64,000 nt of DNA from Chthoniobacter flavus (GTDB taxonomy: Bacteria; Verrucomicrobiota; Verrucomicrobiia; Chthoniobacterales; JACTMZ01), in contig CAMDUL010000001.1 of the NCBI GenBank assembly GCA_945878135.1, positions 1 to 64,000 of the forward strand, in the 5' to 3' direction. The notes below the pieces were generated by a model. It ran no database searches and was not told the origin of the DNA. It saw only the letters and a program-made list of their open reading frames with translations. Positions 26,401 to 33,658 of this stretch are shown here, piece by piece (position 1 is the first letter of the stretch; each line of letters starts with the position of its first letter). A program made the translations under genes and the position numbers.

Positions 26401-26852
26401 CAGCGGCGTTCGACCAGGTCAGCGTGACCAGTTTGCCTCCCGGCACCTCCAGTTGGAGCGCCTATCAAAATGTCTGGTTCGCCGCCGGAGAGCCGAACAG
26501 CGCCCCGGGGGCCGATGCGAACAAGGACGGGCTGGCCAATCTTCTCGCCTATAGCACGGGACTGAGTCCGTGGATCCGGGCGACACCGGAAAACGGCGGA
26601 TCTCCTTTCGTCGGAATCCACGACGGATTTCTTTCCATGACCTACACCCGCCTGCGCAACCGTTTCGATTTCGACTGCGTGGTCGAAGTTTCCGGCGACC
26701 TCGTCACGTGGAACTCCGGACCCGGCTTCACCGTGGAAACCGGCATCGTGCCGCTCGACGACCTCCGTGAGCAAGTGACCGTGCGCGACGCCCTGCCGGC
26801 CGGCGCCGCCAACCGGCGCTTCATCCGTCTGCAGGGAATCTACCCGCGGTAA
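23490..26852 (+). CDS. Secreted modular GH5 glucanase with CBM6, fascin-like, FnIII and LamG-like domains
   Basis: Predicted extracellular beta-glucanase, 1120 residues. Signal peptide 1-20; GH5 domain about 22-380 with 'AVRLPLHYEYF', acid/base Glu in 'DLINEPNW' near 212 and nucleophile Glu in 'WCGEHGENS' near 300. It resembles exo-beta-1,3-glucanases of the family (specificity inferred). CBM6-like 412-568 ('WMKYTVDV', 'INSIRF'); fascin/actin-crosslinking beta-trefoil 585-710 ('VSLKANNGGYLSWKNSGSRV'); FnIII 712-790; LamG/'enolase-regulator'-type concanavalin fold 797-985; C-terminal 'ADANKDGLANLLAY' module. GTG start, 32 nt from regulatory dyad 1; no alternative ATG gives a signal peptide. 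Confidence 0.92.
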   Translation: MRFRLILPALLFVLFPGLAGGQLLQVDGTRIVNSSDNQEVILNAVNFGNWMVMEGYMMNSVSQAPDQHTWKQKLTDLVGAASTKAFFDAWLANHVTQDDINQIKAWGFNAVRLPLHYEYFVNLGTPDVWNDQGFTLLDDIISWCTEAGIYVILDLHGAPGGQSDNSGISDYIAGQPSLWESAANRSKTVRLWDKLSERYKNEAWVAGYDLINEPNWNLPGGTLLRELYEELTRVIRANGDKHILFIEGNSYSNDYTGLTPPWDPQMVYVFHKYQSSADFASDLQWVLDLRAAENRPIWCGEHGENSNDNFTKMVELLRGQGIGMSWWPMKKFASINCLASASFPAGYEDLLNYLGGSNPGLKPGTARGILTRLAESVRLANTELRTEVLRAIFIQPGNRETEPFGTIPTIPGNVYASDYDQGMNGYAYSDTGWENVNYTTGEYTAWNERWTYRNGGVDLETCGDAESNGYNVCFFQPTEWMKYTVDVASPGTYAIDLRVANGSGQTAALEIQSGDGTKTLAVASVPTGGWSDWVTVSVSGGFSTAGPQSIRIANTGASDCNINSIRFTKTSDTVAGTTSVPVTVTTVSLKANNGGYLSWKNSGSRVLTCEAASETDNTRFTLVDAGAGRTALLAGNGKYVRYSAADNKLYADADSPGPDEQFTLNRLNRSIAIQAPNSLYVSQNANDPVLCNKSVLAGWEYFLMTSPATTRGAPAAPLGVSMNNGTISWRSMLGATHYSVQRRTSSGGSFQTITTDIAGTTFTDPSPVDGATNTYRVVSHAGTYDSPPSAEVGFLYAALPADWTGQDIGSVGAPGSATFLNGTFTLQGSGADIWETADGCHFVSRSLGGDFVITARLASMSNTDYWAKAGLMVRESNAAGSRNVALLVTPEGGGTRMQWRSSTGGSTSDHQLSGSNAPRWLRIVRSGNTFTGWQSDDGLTWTNTHAVTLAMTSTVLLGLAVTAHKNDALNTAAFDQVSVTSLPPGTSSWSAYQNVWFAAGEPNSAPGADANKDGLANLLAYSTGLSPWIRATPENGGSPFVGIHDGFLSMTYTRLRNRFDFDCVVEVSGDLVTWNSGPGFTVETGIVPLDDLREQVTVRDALPAGAANRRFIRLQGIYPR

Positions 26853-26918
26853 GAATAGCCCCGTAAAACATGCGACGGGGTGCAATGGGGCCTGTCCAGG
26901 ATCCGCGGGACAAAGGTA

Positions 26919-27353
26919 TCAGCGCGCAGCGAAAGCCGCCGGCAATTCTTGCCCTGCACACGGCGCTTCATCAATCCATCGGCGGATTTCCTCGAGGGTT
27001 TTCTTTCCGCAATTGCGCTCACCCTGGAGAAGCTCGAGCACCCCGGTCTCGAACGCCGCGGCGCGCGACCGGATGCCGTGGCGGCCGAGGGCATTGACAG
27101 CCCGGGCCGAAAGGCCGGCCAACTCGACCGCACCGTGCAACTTCTTTATCCCGCGGCGGTGACGCGAAAGCATGAGCGAGATGGCCTGGGGCGTGACCTC
27201 GAACTGCTTGGAGATCTCGCGGAACGTGTAGCCGAGGCCGCGCAGGGTGGCGATGTCGCGAATCCGTTGGGGCAACTCCTCGAGGCTTGCCGCGGAAGTT
27301 CGTTCGCGTGTGGTGTCGATGAGGCGGGTATCCCCGCAAAGGAGGTTATTCAT
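26919..27353 (-). CDS. HTH protein fused to an RNA polymerase alpha-CTD-like domain
   Basis: Probable DNA-binding regulator, 144 residues. Residues about 25-70 form a sigma-region-4/LuxR-like helix-turn-helix ('[20 protein letters not shown]' then '[18 protein letters not shown]'). Residues about 78-130 read '[19 protein letters not shown]...[20 protein letters not shown]', closely matching the helix-hairpin-helix alpha-CTD consensus 'LS.RA.N.L....I.....L......L....N.GkksL.EI'. No sigma region 2 is present. The start overlaps the GH3 3' end by 8 nt, so it is translated from the GH3 message and may control it. The N-terminal assignment is less certain than the C-terminal one. Confidence 0.75.
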   Translation of the reverse strand: MNNLLCGDTRLIDTTRERTSAASLEELPQRIRDIATLRGLGYTFREISKQFEVTPQAISLMLSRHRRGIKKLHGAVELAGLSARAVNALGRHGIRSRAAAFETGVLELLQGERNCGKKTLEEIRRWIDEAPCAGQELPAAFAAR

Positions 27354-29265
27354 AGCTGAGTCCGAATCCGAAGGGATAAAGCGGGTTTTCGATCTTCTCC
27401 CCGCTGTGTCCGAGGGGGACTTGATCCATCGAGCGCGGCCAGGTGAACGACAACCTCCCGGTGGCCGGCGCGGCTCCGGTCAGCACATCCACCACCCCGG
27501 CGCCTTCCGTGCCGGGGAGCCATGCGGCCAGAATGGCATCCGCCTGATCGGCCACGTCGCCAAGAATCATGGGGCGGCCGGACAGGACAATGACCACCAC
27601 CGGCAGGCCGGCGGCTTTGAGCTTGGCGACCGCCGCGGTGTCCTCTTGGGAAAGCGCCAAATCATAGCGGTCGCCTTTCATTTCGGCATACGGACCTTCA
27701 CCCACCACGACGATACCCAATTCGGCGCCGTCAGACTGCGATCCGTCAGCCGTGTAGCTGATCTCGGTCGTGTTGCCGGCAACTTCTTTGAGCGCGTCGA
27801 GGATGGTGGTTCCGCCCGGCGTGAGGTCACCGCGATCGCCCTGCCAACCGATGGTCCAGCCGCCGCACTGCATACCCAGATCGTCCGCTCCGCTGCCGGC
27901 CACGTGGATGCGACGCGGCAGCTTCCTGACCGGCAGGAGGGCGTTTTCGTTCTTCAGCAGGACCACCGACTCAGCCACAGCCTGGCGGGCCACTTTACGG
28001 TGGGCCTCCGAGCCGAACTCCGACTGCAGTTTTTTGTTCGGCCAGAGGTTTGGCTCCGCATCCATCATACCCATGGCGAATTTGACCCGCAGGATCCGCG
28101 TCACCGCGTCGTCGATCCGCGACATGGGCACTTTGCCCTCCTCCACCAGCTCCTGCAGCAGGGTGATGAACTCCTTGTAGCGGTCGGTGAGCATCACCAT
28201 GTCCATGCCGGCATTGATGGAGATCTCAATGCACTTTTTGTAATCCGAGCTGCGCACCTGCCCCGCCGCATTGTTGCTTTCCGGCGCGGAGTCGTCGGTC
28301 TCCGGACTGACCAACTGGTCGATGGCATTGTAGTCGGAAATCACGAACCCCTCGAAGCCCAGCTCCTTCTTCAGAACATCGGTGAGAAGATACTTGTTGC
28401 CGGAGCATTTCACGCCGTTCCAGCTGCTGTAGGACGGCATGATCGTCACCACACCGGCCTTGATCGCGTCAGGATACCCGCTCAGATGAATGGCTCTCAG
28501 GGTAGCCTCGTCGACGCGGACATCGCCCTGATCGAGCATGCCCTCTCCCCCGCCCGGCTTGAATTCCGTTCCCCCATCACCGATGAAATGCTTGGCACAC
28601 GCGGCGACCGATTCTTCCCCCGACAAATCCGCCCCTTGCAGTCCGCGCACCGCGGCGGTGCCGAGCAGAGCCACCAGGGCAGGGTCTTCCGAGAACCCCT
28701 CGTAGGTCCGACCCCAGCGAATATCCCGCGGCACGGCAACGGACGGGGCGAAGGTCCATTGGATCCCCGAAGCCCGCACTTCGCGCGCCGTGATCCGCGC
28801 GATTTCCTCGACCAGTTCCGGATTCCGGGTGCAGCCCAAGCCGATGTTGTGCGGGAAGATCACCGCACCGAGGAGGTTGCTGTGACCGTGGACCGCATCC
28901 ACCCCGTAAATCAGCGGGATCCCGAGCCGCGACTTGAGCGCGCGCTGCTGACGCTCCGTGTAAAACTCCGCCCAGTCCGAGAGCTTGTTGCCGCTCTCCG
29001 GATCCGAACTGCCGCCGCTCAGCATCGAACCCAGCGAAAGCGTAGTGATGTCGTCGAGGTCCTTGACCGACCCGCTGTCTGGTTGGGTCATCTGCCCGAC
29101 CTTCTCCGCCAAGGTCATTTTTTCGACGATGGCTTTGATTTTGTCATCGCTGGTCGTGAGCCATGGTGGGGAGGCGGCATTGACCACGTTGCTGAGAACA
29201 ACCGCCATGGTGGCGAGGGCGACCCTTATGACAGGAACAGATAGAAATTGAGTAAGACGCGACAT
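27346..29265 (-). CDS. GH3 beta-glucosidase/exo-beta-glucanase, secreted
   Basis: Exported glycoside hydrolase family 3, 639 residues, probably removing glucose from beta-glucan oligosaccharides. Signal peptide ([19 protein letters not shown]); TIM-barrel domain with '[17 protein letters not shown]', '[23 protein letters not shown]', '[13 protein letters not shown]' and nucleophile Asp in '[11 protein letters not shown]' (about 311); second alpha/beta domain '[17 protein letters not shown]', 'VVIVLSGRP', ending '[10 protein letters not shown]'. There is no FnIII-like third domain, a short form like plant exo-glucanases. MSRLTQ at 29265 is preferred over an ATG three codons earlier. Divergent from the beta-helix gene with dyad site 2 between. 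Confidence 0.93.
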   Translation of the reverse strand: MSRLTQFLSVPVIRVALATMAVVLSNVVNAASPPWLTTSDDKIKAIVEKMTLAEKVGQMTQPDSGSVKDLDDITTLSLGSMLSGGSSDPESGNKLSDWAEFYTERQQRALKSRLGIPLIYGVDAVHGHSNLLGAVIFPHNIGLGCTRNPELVEEIARITAREVRASGIQWTFAPSVAVPRDIRWGRTYEGFSEDPALVALLGTAAVRGLQGADLSGEESVAACAKHFIGDGGTEFKPGGGEGMLDQGDVRVDEATLRAIHLSGYPDAIKAGVVTIMPSYSSWNGVKCSGNKYLLTDVLKKELGFEGFVISDYNAIDQLVSPETDDSAPESNNAAGQVRSSDYKKCIEISINAGMDMVMLTDRYKEFITLLQELVEEGKVPMSRIDDAVTRILRVKFAMGMMDAEPNLWPNKKLQSEFGSEAHRKVARQAVAESVVLLKNENALLPVRKLPRRIHVAGSGADDLGMQCGGWTIGWQGDRGDLTPGGTTILDALKEVAGNTTEISYTADGSQSDGAELGIVVVGEGPYAEMKGDRYDLALSQEDTAAVAKLKAAGLPVVVIVLSGRPMILGDVADQADAILAAWLPGTEGAGVVDVLTGAAPATGRLSFTWPRSMDQVPLGHSGEKIENPLYPFGFGLSYE

Positions 29266-29324
29266 AAGCGGCAAAGCTATCTGCGCCGAGGCTTATTTTG
29301 ACAGGCCAATAGCGGGAGCCGGAC

Positions 29325-29342
29325 TAGTCATTCCGGACTATA
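29325..29342 (+). promoter_or_regulatory. Regulatory dyad site 2, between GH3 and beta-helix gene
   Basis: TAGTCATTCCGGACTATA, oriented toward the plus-strand beta-helix gene, with TATAGT (29339-29344) as a good -10 overlapping the end. A TTGACA at 29298-29303 is also present but badly spaced for that -10. The site lies about 60 bp from the GH3 start on the other strand, so it could control both. Confidence 0.8.
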
Positions 29343-29486
29343 GTCATGGCGGAAAACTCGGGGCATGGTTCTTCGCTAATGTCCTCCCTTGACCCCAATC
29401 CCATCCGCTTCACCCCCTCCGTCGCCCTTCCGCTGCGGCTTGAGAGCACCGGCGCGGCAGCTAACAACAAACCCAAAACTCATCCC

Positions 29487-31778
29487 ATGAAAACCAAACG
29501 TAATACCCCCAAGTTCCGTAGCTCACGGCTCGGAATTTCCCTCGCCACCACGGCCCTCGCGGCCATCACCCTCTCCGCCGCCAGCGCCCAAGATAACACC
29601 TGGACCGGTGGCACCGACACGGATTGGAACACCGCGGGGAACTGGAGCCTCGGGAATGTGCCTACCGGGCAGAATGCCATTGTCGACAGCCAGCCGGCCA
29701 ACACCGCTACCATCTCCGCGGATATTGACGCAACCCCCAATGATATCGTCGTCCGTGGGGGAGGGCGCCTCGATCATGTTGCCGGAACTGCCGGCACGGG
29801 CGGAGGCAGTTGGATGTTTGTCGGCCAGAACGACACGGCGGGCACCTACAATCTCGCGGACACCTCCACGGGTGGTGCCGGCCTCACCGGATTCGCCCAG
29901 GGAACCGGCTCGCTCAATGCTTCCGGCAATCTGCTCGTCGGGGCCTTTGGTGATAACCGGACCGGAACCGTGCGGGTCAATACCGCAGGCACGCTTGCCG
30001 TCTCCGGCGAACTCTTCATCGGTGATTCATCAGGCAGCGTAGGTGGTTTCAGTCTCGAAAGCGGCACCATGACCGTGAACAACAAGATCTATGTCGGCAA
30101 CAACAACGGCACCGGCACGTTGACCATGTCTGGCGGCACGCTGACCAAGACCGGCGGCGACCAAACCTTTGTCGGCCGCGACAATGGTATAGGAACTCTG
30201 ACCCAGACTGGTGGCATCATCACCCTGAACCATGATTTCTATGTGGGACAAGGCGGCGGTGGCAACGGGACCCTCAATCTCAGCAACGGGGCGGTACTCA
30301 ACACCGGGCGTGATTTTGTCATCGGCCGCGAGAGCGGCACGGGCGCCCTCAACATGACCGGCGGCACGATCACCAAGACCGGGGACGAGAAGATGATCGT
30401 CGGCCACAACAATGGCACGGGCACCGTCGTGCAGAGCGGGGGTAGCATCTCCGTTAACAATGAGCTCTACATCGGCAACGAAAACGCCAGCGCCTCCGGC
30501 ACCTACACGCTCAGCGGGACAGGAGCACTCAATGTTGCCAACGAGGTCGTCGTCGGCCGCGAGAGCGGCACTGGTATTTTGAACGTCAACGGCGGCACGC
30601 TCACCACCTCGGGCAACGGCAACATGTATATTGGACGCCGCAACGGCACCGGCACCTTGAACCAGTCGAACGGCGTGATCATCGTGAACCGTGAGTTCGG
30701 CGTAGGCACACGCGATGACAACAAGATCGGCACCGGCACTTACAACCTGAGCGGCGGTTCGCTCTCAGCGGCCAACAACATCTTCATCGGCAAAGAACAG
30801 GGTTCATCCGGAACGATGGACATGACCGGCGGAACCATGAGCACGAGCGACAAGTTGCAGATCGGGCACAACCAGGCGACGGGAGTCCTCACCCAGAGCG
30901 GCGGCACCATCAACGTGCAAAACGAGGTCTTCATCGGCAACGAGAACAACGCCTCATCGGTCGGAACCTACACCCTGAGCGGGACCGGCGTCCTCAACGT
31001 GGGCAACGAGGTCATTGTCGGCCGCGACAACGGCACGGGAACCTTCAACCTCGACGGCGGCACTGTCAACGCCACCAAGATTTCCGGCGGCAACGGCAGC
31101 GCGACGGTCAACTTCAACGGCGGCGTCCTCAAAGCAAAACGGGACGAGGCCAACTTCATTGAAAATCTGGACACCGCCAATGTCGAAAACGGCGGGATCA
31201 AGATCGACAGCAATGGATTCAACGTGGCCACCAGCCAAGCCCTGAGCGGCACGGGCGGTTTGGAGAAATCGGGGGCAGGCAGCCTGACTCTCAACGGCGC
31301 CCACACCTACACCGGACCGACGCTGGTCAGCGCCGGCACCTTGGCCTTGGCCCTCAACAGCAGCATTACCAGCGCGGTCACCGTGGCCGACGGCGCCTCC
31401 CTCGCCGGGGCAGGCACCGTGGCCGGCAGCCTGGCCTTCGACTCCAACGCCAAGTTTGTCTTCAGCCTTACTGATACGTTGCTGGTCAACGGCGCCAGCG
31501 TGAGCTTTGCCGACTTCGGTATCGACGACCTCGTCGGTCTGAGCAGTGCGACCGGCGTGGGAACTTACACCATCATTGACGGCTCGGCGGCCATCAACAC
31601 CGCCGGGCTCCGCAATTTGGGCGCCGCCAACCCCTTCGATCTCGGCGACGGCAAATCCGCCTACTTCACCGAAGGCAGCCTCGTGGTTAACGTTGTCCCC
31701 GAACCCAGCACCTATGCCCTGCTCGCCTTGGCCGGGTTGGGCTTGGCCGGACACGTCATCCGCGGGCGCCGCCGCTGA
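29487..31778 (+). CDS. Repeat-rich beta-helix protein with canonical PEP-CTERM signal
   Basis: Predicted exported, surface-anchored protein of 763 residues. Signal peptide (ISLATTALAAITLSAASAQ), an N-terminal cap 'WTGGTDTDWNTAGNWSLGNVPT', then roughly twenty 22-25-residue repeats of the pattern 'VGxxNGTGTLxxSGGTIxxxxE' building a parallel beta-helix, autotransporter-associated repeat 'LEKSGAGSLTLNGAHTYTGP', and a canonical end 'VPEPSTYALLALAGLGLAGH' plus basic RRR. The start MKTKRN follows from the signal peptide; an upstream ATG (29346) adds 47 unconserved residues. Placed between GH3 and GH30 under a shared dyad, it may bind polysaccharide or scaffold the enzymes (inference). Confidence 0.85.
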   Translation: MKTKRNTPKFRSSRLGISLATTALAAITLSAASAQDNTWTGGTDTDWNTAGNWSLGNVPTGQNAIVDSQPANTATISADIDATPNDIVVRGGGRLDHVAGTAGTGGGSWMFVGQNDTAGTYNLADTSTGGAGLTGFAQGTGSLNASGNLLVGAFGDNRTGTVRVNTAGTLAVSGELFIGDSSGSVGGFSLESGTMTVNNKIYVGNNNGTGTLTMSGGTLTKTGGDQTFVGRDNGIGTLTQTGGIITLNHDFYVGQGGGGNGTLNLSNGAVLNTGRDFVIGRESGTGALNMTGGTITKTGDEKMIVGHNNGTGTVVQSGGSISVNNELYIGNENASASGTYTLSGTGALNVANEVVVGRESGTGILNVNGGTLTTSGNGNMYIGRRNGTGTLNQSNGVIIVNREFGVGTRDDNKIGTGTYNLSGGSLSAANNIFIGKEQGSSGTMDMTGGTMSTSDKLQIGHNQATGVLTQSGGTINVQNEVFIGNENNASSVGTYTLSGTGVLNVGNEVIVGRDNGTGTFNLDGGTVNATKISGGNGSATVNFNGGVLKAKRDEANFIENLDTANVENGGIKIDSNGFNVATSQALSGTGGLEKSGAGSLTLNGAHTYTGPTLVSAGTLALALNSSITSAVTVADGASLAGAGTVAGSLAFDSNAKFVFSLTDTLLVNGASVSFADFGIDDLVGLSSATGVGTYTIIDGSAAINTAGLRNLGAANPFDLGDGKSAYFTEGSLVVNVVPEPSTYALLALAGLGLAGHVIRGRRR

Positions 31779-31806
31779 TAGACGCAGAAGCAGACTCGCA
31801 AGCGAG

Positions 31807-31837
31807 GCGCCCGCCGACCAGGCGGGCGCTTTCTTTT
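31807..31837 (+). terminator. Rho-independent terminator after the beta-helix gene
   Basis: Perfect 9-bp stem GCGCCCGCC / GGCGGGCGC around loop GACCA, followed directly by TTTCTTTT. It lies 29 bp past the stop, a textbook intrinsic terminator that separates this gene from the GH30 operon. Confidence 0.9.
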
Positions 31838-32063
31838 GCCCTCAGCGGTCGCCGAGGCGGAGCGAACGTTGCTTCTGCTCGCTCTCACCGCTTCCCTCGG
31901 CGCTTCGCTGAAGAGCGACCAGATTCGTCGGGAAGAGTTCAGAGGTGGTTGGCTTTGCCGACTGATTCCAATAGCGTCTTTGCAGCTCGCCAGTGCTGAC
32001 AAATCCGGAAGCGTTCCGCCCTCGATTTCCGAAAGGAAACGGGCCTCATTCACCACGCGCCTC
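31838..32063. other. Non-coding region upstream of GH30
   Basis: Between the terminator and dyad site 3 I see no gene, repeat or clear promoter. Confidence 0.4.
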
Positions 32064-32081
32064 TAGTCATTACGGACTATA
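32064..32081 (+). promoter_or_regulatory. Regulatory dyad site 3, upstream of GH30
   Basis: TAGTCATTACGGACTATA, with TATAGC overlapping its 3' end as a -10-like element. It ends 54 nt before the GH30 ATG at 32136. Same orientation relative to the downstream gene as sites 1 and 2. Confidence 0.8.
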
Positions 32082-32135
32082 GCGAGTTTGTGACTTGGTG
32101 GTAACTTATAGTTCCAAGTCCCCCGATTTCCTTCG

Positions 32136-33620
32136 ATGTCCCAGGTTATCCTCCCCGCAACTTCCGCCATGCTGTCACCGCGTTCTTCCCGAAACCTCCT
32201 CCGCAGCCTCCTGCTCTGCAGCCTACCCCTGACAATGACTCTTGCCCAAGCCTCGGAAAAGCCTCCCCGTGGTTGGTCGGTGGTGGAGACCGCCAAAGAC
32301 ACCGAACATCGGCTCAGCGCCGTGACGGCTCCGACCGAGGCTACGGAATCCACCCAAAACGGTATCGTCTGCGACCCTTCCAAGCCATTCCAGGAAATCA
32401 TCGGATTCGGCGGCGCGCTCACCGAGTCCTCCGCTTGGGTCTTGGCCCAACTGCCGCCGGAGGAGCGGATGGAAATCCTTCGCCGTTACTATGACCCGAA
32501 GGATGGCATCGGCTACACCCTGGCCCGCACCCACATCAACTCCTGCGACTTTTCGCTGAGCATGTGGTCGCTCACCCCCACCCCCGGCGACTACGACCTG
32601 CACGATTTCACCCTCGAGCCGATGCGCCGCTGGATCATGCCGCTGATCCACGACACCCGAAAGGTCGCCGGAGCGGACCGCTTCAAGTTGATGGCCTCCC
32701 CGTGGAGCCCGCCGGCGTGGATGAAAAACAACAACCGCATGGATGACGGTGGCTCCCTCCGCTGGGAATACCGTCCGGCTTGGGCCGGCGTCTATGTCAA
32801 ATTCGTCCAAGCCATGGCCAAGGAAGAGGGCATCCCGATCTGGGCCCTTTCCGTGCAGAACGAACCCGGCGCCCACCAGCGCTGGGAATCCTGTCTCTAC
32901 ACCCCGGAGCAAGAAGCGGAATTCATCCGCGATTTCCTCGGGCCCGCCTTGCACAACGCGGGACTGCAGGACGTGAAGCTGCTGGGCCACGATCACAACC
33001 GGGATTCGCTCGAGAAATTCGCCGAAGCCGAACTCGGCGACCCCGCCACCGCCAAGTATCTCTGGGGCCTCGGGTTGCACTGGTATATGACCGACGACTA
33101 CGCGGCCTCTTCGCGGGTGCACGAGAAATTTCCGGATAAACACATCCTCTTCACCGAAGGATGCGTCGAAGGCGCTCCCGAGTGCATCGGGAAGTGGGAG
33201 AACGGCGAGCGCTACGCGCGCAATATCATCGGCGACTTCAGCAACTGGGTCTGCGGCTTCATCGACTGGAATATCGTCCTCGACCAGCGCGGCGGCCCGA
33301 ACCACGTCGGCAATTTCTGCGACGCGCCGGTCATCGTCGACACCAACACCAAGGAAGTCACCTACGGACCATCCTTCTACTACCTCGCCCACTTCAGCAA
33401 ATTCGTCCAACCAGGCGCACGCCGCATCCACTCGGAGGGCGGTCCGGAGGGAGTCCAGTCCATCGCCTTCCGCAACCCGGACGGAACCCTCGCCGTCGTC
33501 GTCTTCAACCCGACCGAAAAACCCGCCGAGTTCGCCCTCGGGGTCGCCGGAGAGGCAAACGTGACCTGCCGGATCCCGGCGCGCGGCATCCAGACCTATT
33601 TCGAATCCCCGCAGTCCTGA
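32136..33620 (+). CDS. Secreted GH30 glycosidase (beta-1,6-glucanase/glucosylceramidase type)
   Basis: Exported clan-A (beta/alpha)8 hydrolase, 494 residues. Signal peptide (LLRSLLLCSLPLTMTLAQA), then 'FQEIIGFGGALTESSAWVLAQL', 'TLARTHINSCDFS', 'LMASPWSPPAWMK', acid/base Glu in 'WALSVQNEPGAHQRWESC' (about 243), 'LGLHWY', nucleophile Glu in 'ILFTEGCVE' (about 341), 'WNIVLDQRGGPNHVGNFC', and a C-terminal beta domain with 'YYLAHFSKFVQPGARRI'. These motifs are those of GH30 subgroups including fungal-type beta-1,6-glucanases; alongside GH5 and GH3 this suits beta-1,3/1,6-glucan breakdown (inference). An ATG at 32169 is an equally plausible start. Confidence 0.92.
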   Translation: MSQVILPATSAMLSPRSSRNLLRSLLLCSLPLTMTLAQASEKPPRGWSVVETAKDTEHRLSAVTAPTEATESTQNGIVCDPSKPFQEIIGFGGALTESSAWVLAQLPPEERMEILRRYYDPKDGIGYTLARTHINSCDFSLSMWSLTPTPGDYDLHDFTLEPMRRWIMPLIHDTRKVAGADRFKLMASPWSPPAWMKNNNRMDDGGSLRWEYRPAWAGVYVKFVQAMAKEEGIPIWALSVQNEPGAHQRWESCLYTPEQEAEFIRDFLGPALHNAGLQDVKLLGHDHNRDSLEKFAEAELGDPATAKYLWGLGLHWYMTDDYAASSRVHEKFPDKHILFTEGCVEGAPECIGKWENGERYARNIIGDFSNWVCGFIDWNIVLDQRGGPNHVGNFCDAPVIVDTNTKEVTYGPSFYYLAHFSKFVQPGARRIHSEGGPEGVQSIAFRNPDGTLAVVVFNPTEKPAEFALGVAGEANVTCRIPARGIQTYFESPQS

Positions 33621-33658
33621 AACATCGAACCCCAAACCCTCCAAACCCCCGAAAACCC

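Noticed and set aside
27247-29244. 665-residue plus-strand reading opposite GH3
   Set aside because: Shadow ORF; GH3 catalytic motifs and signal peptide are on the minus strand.
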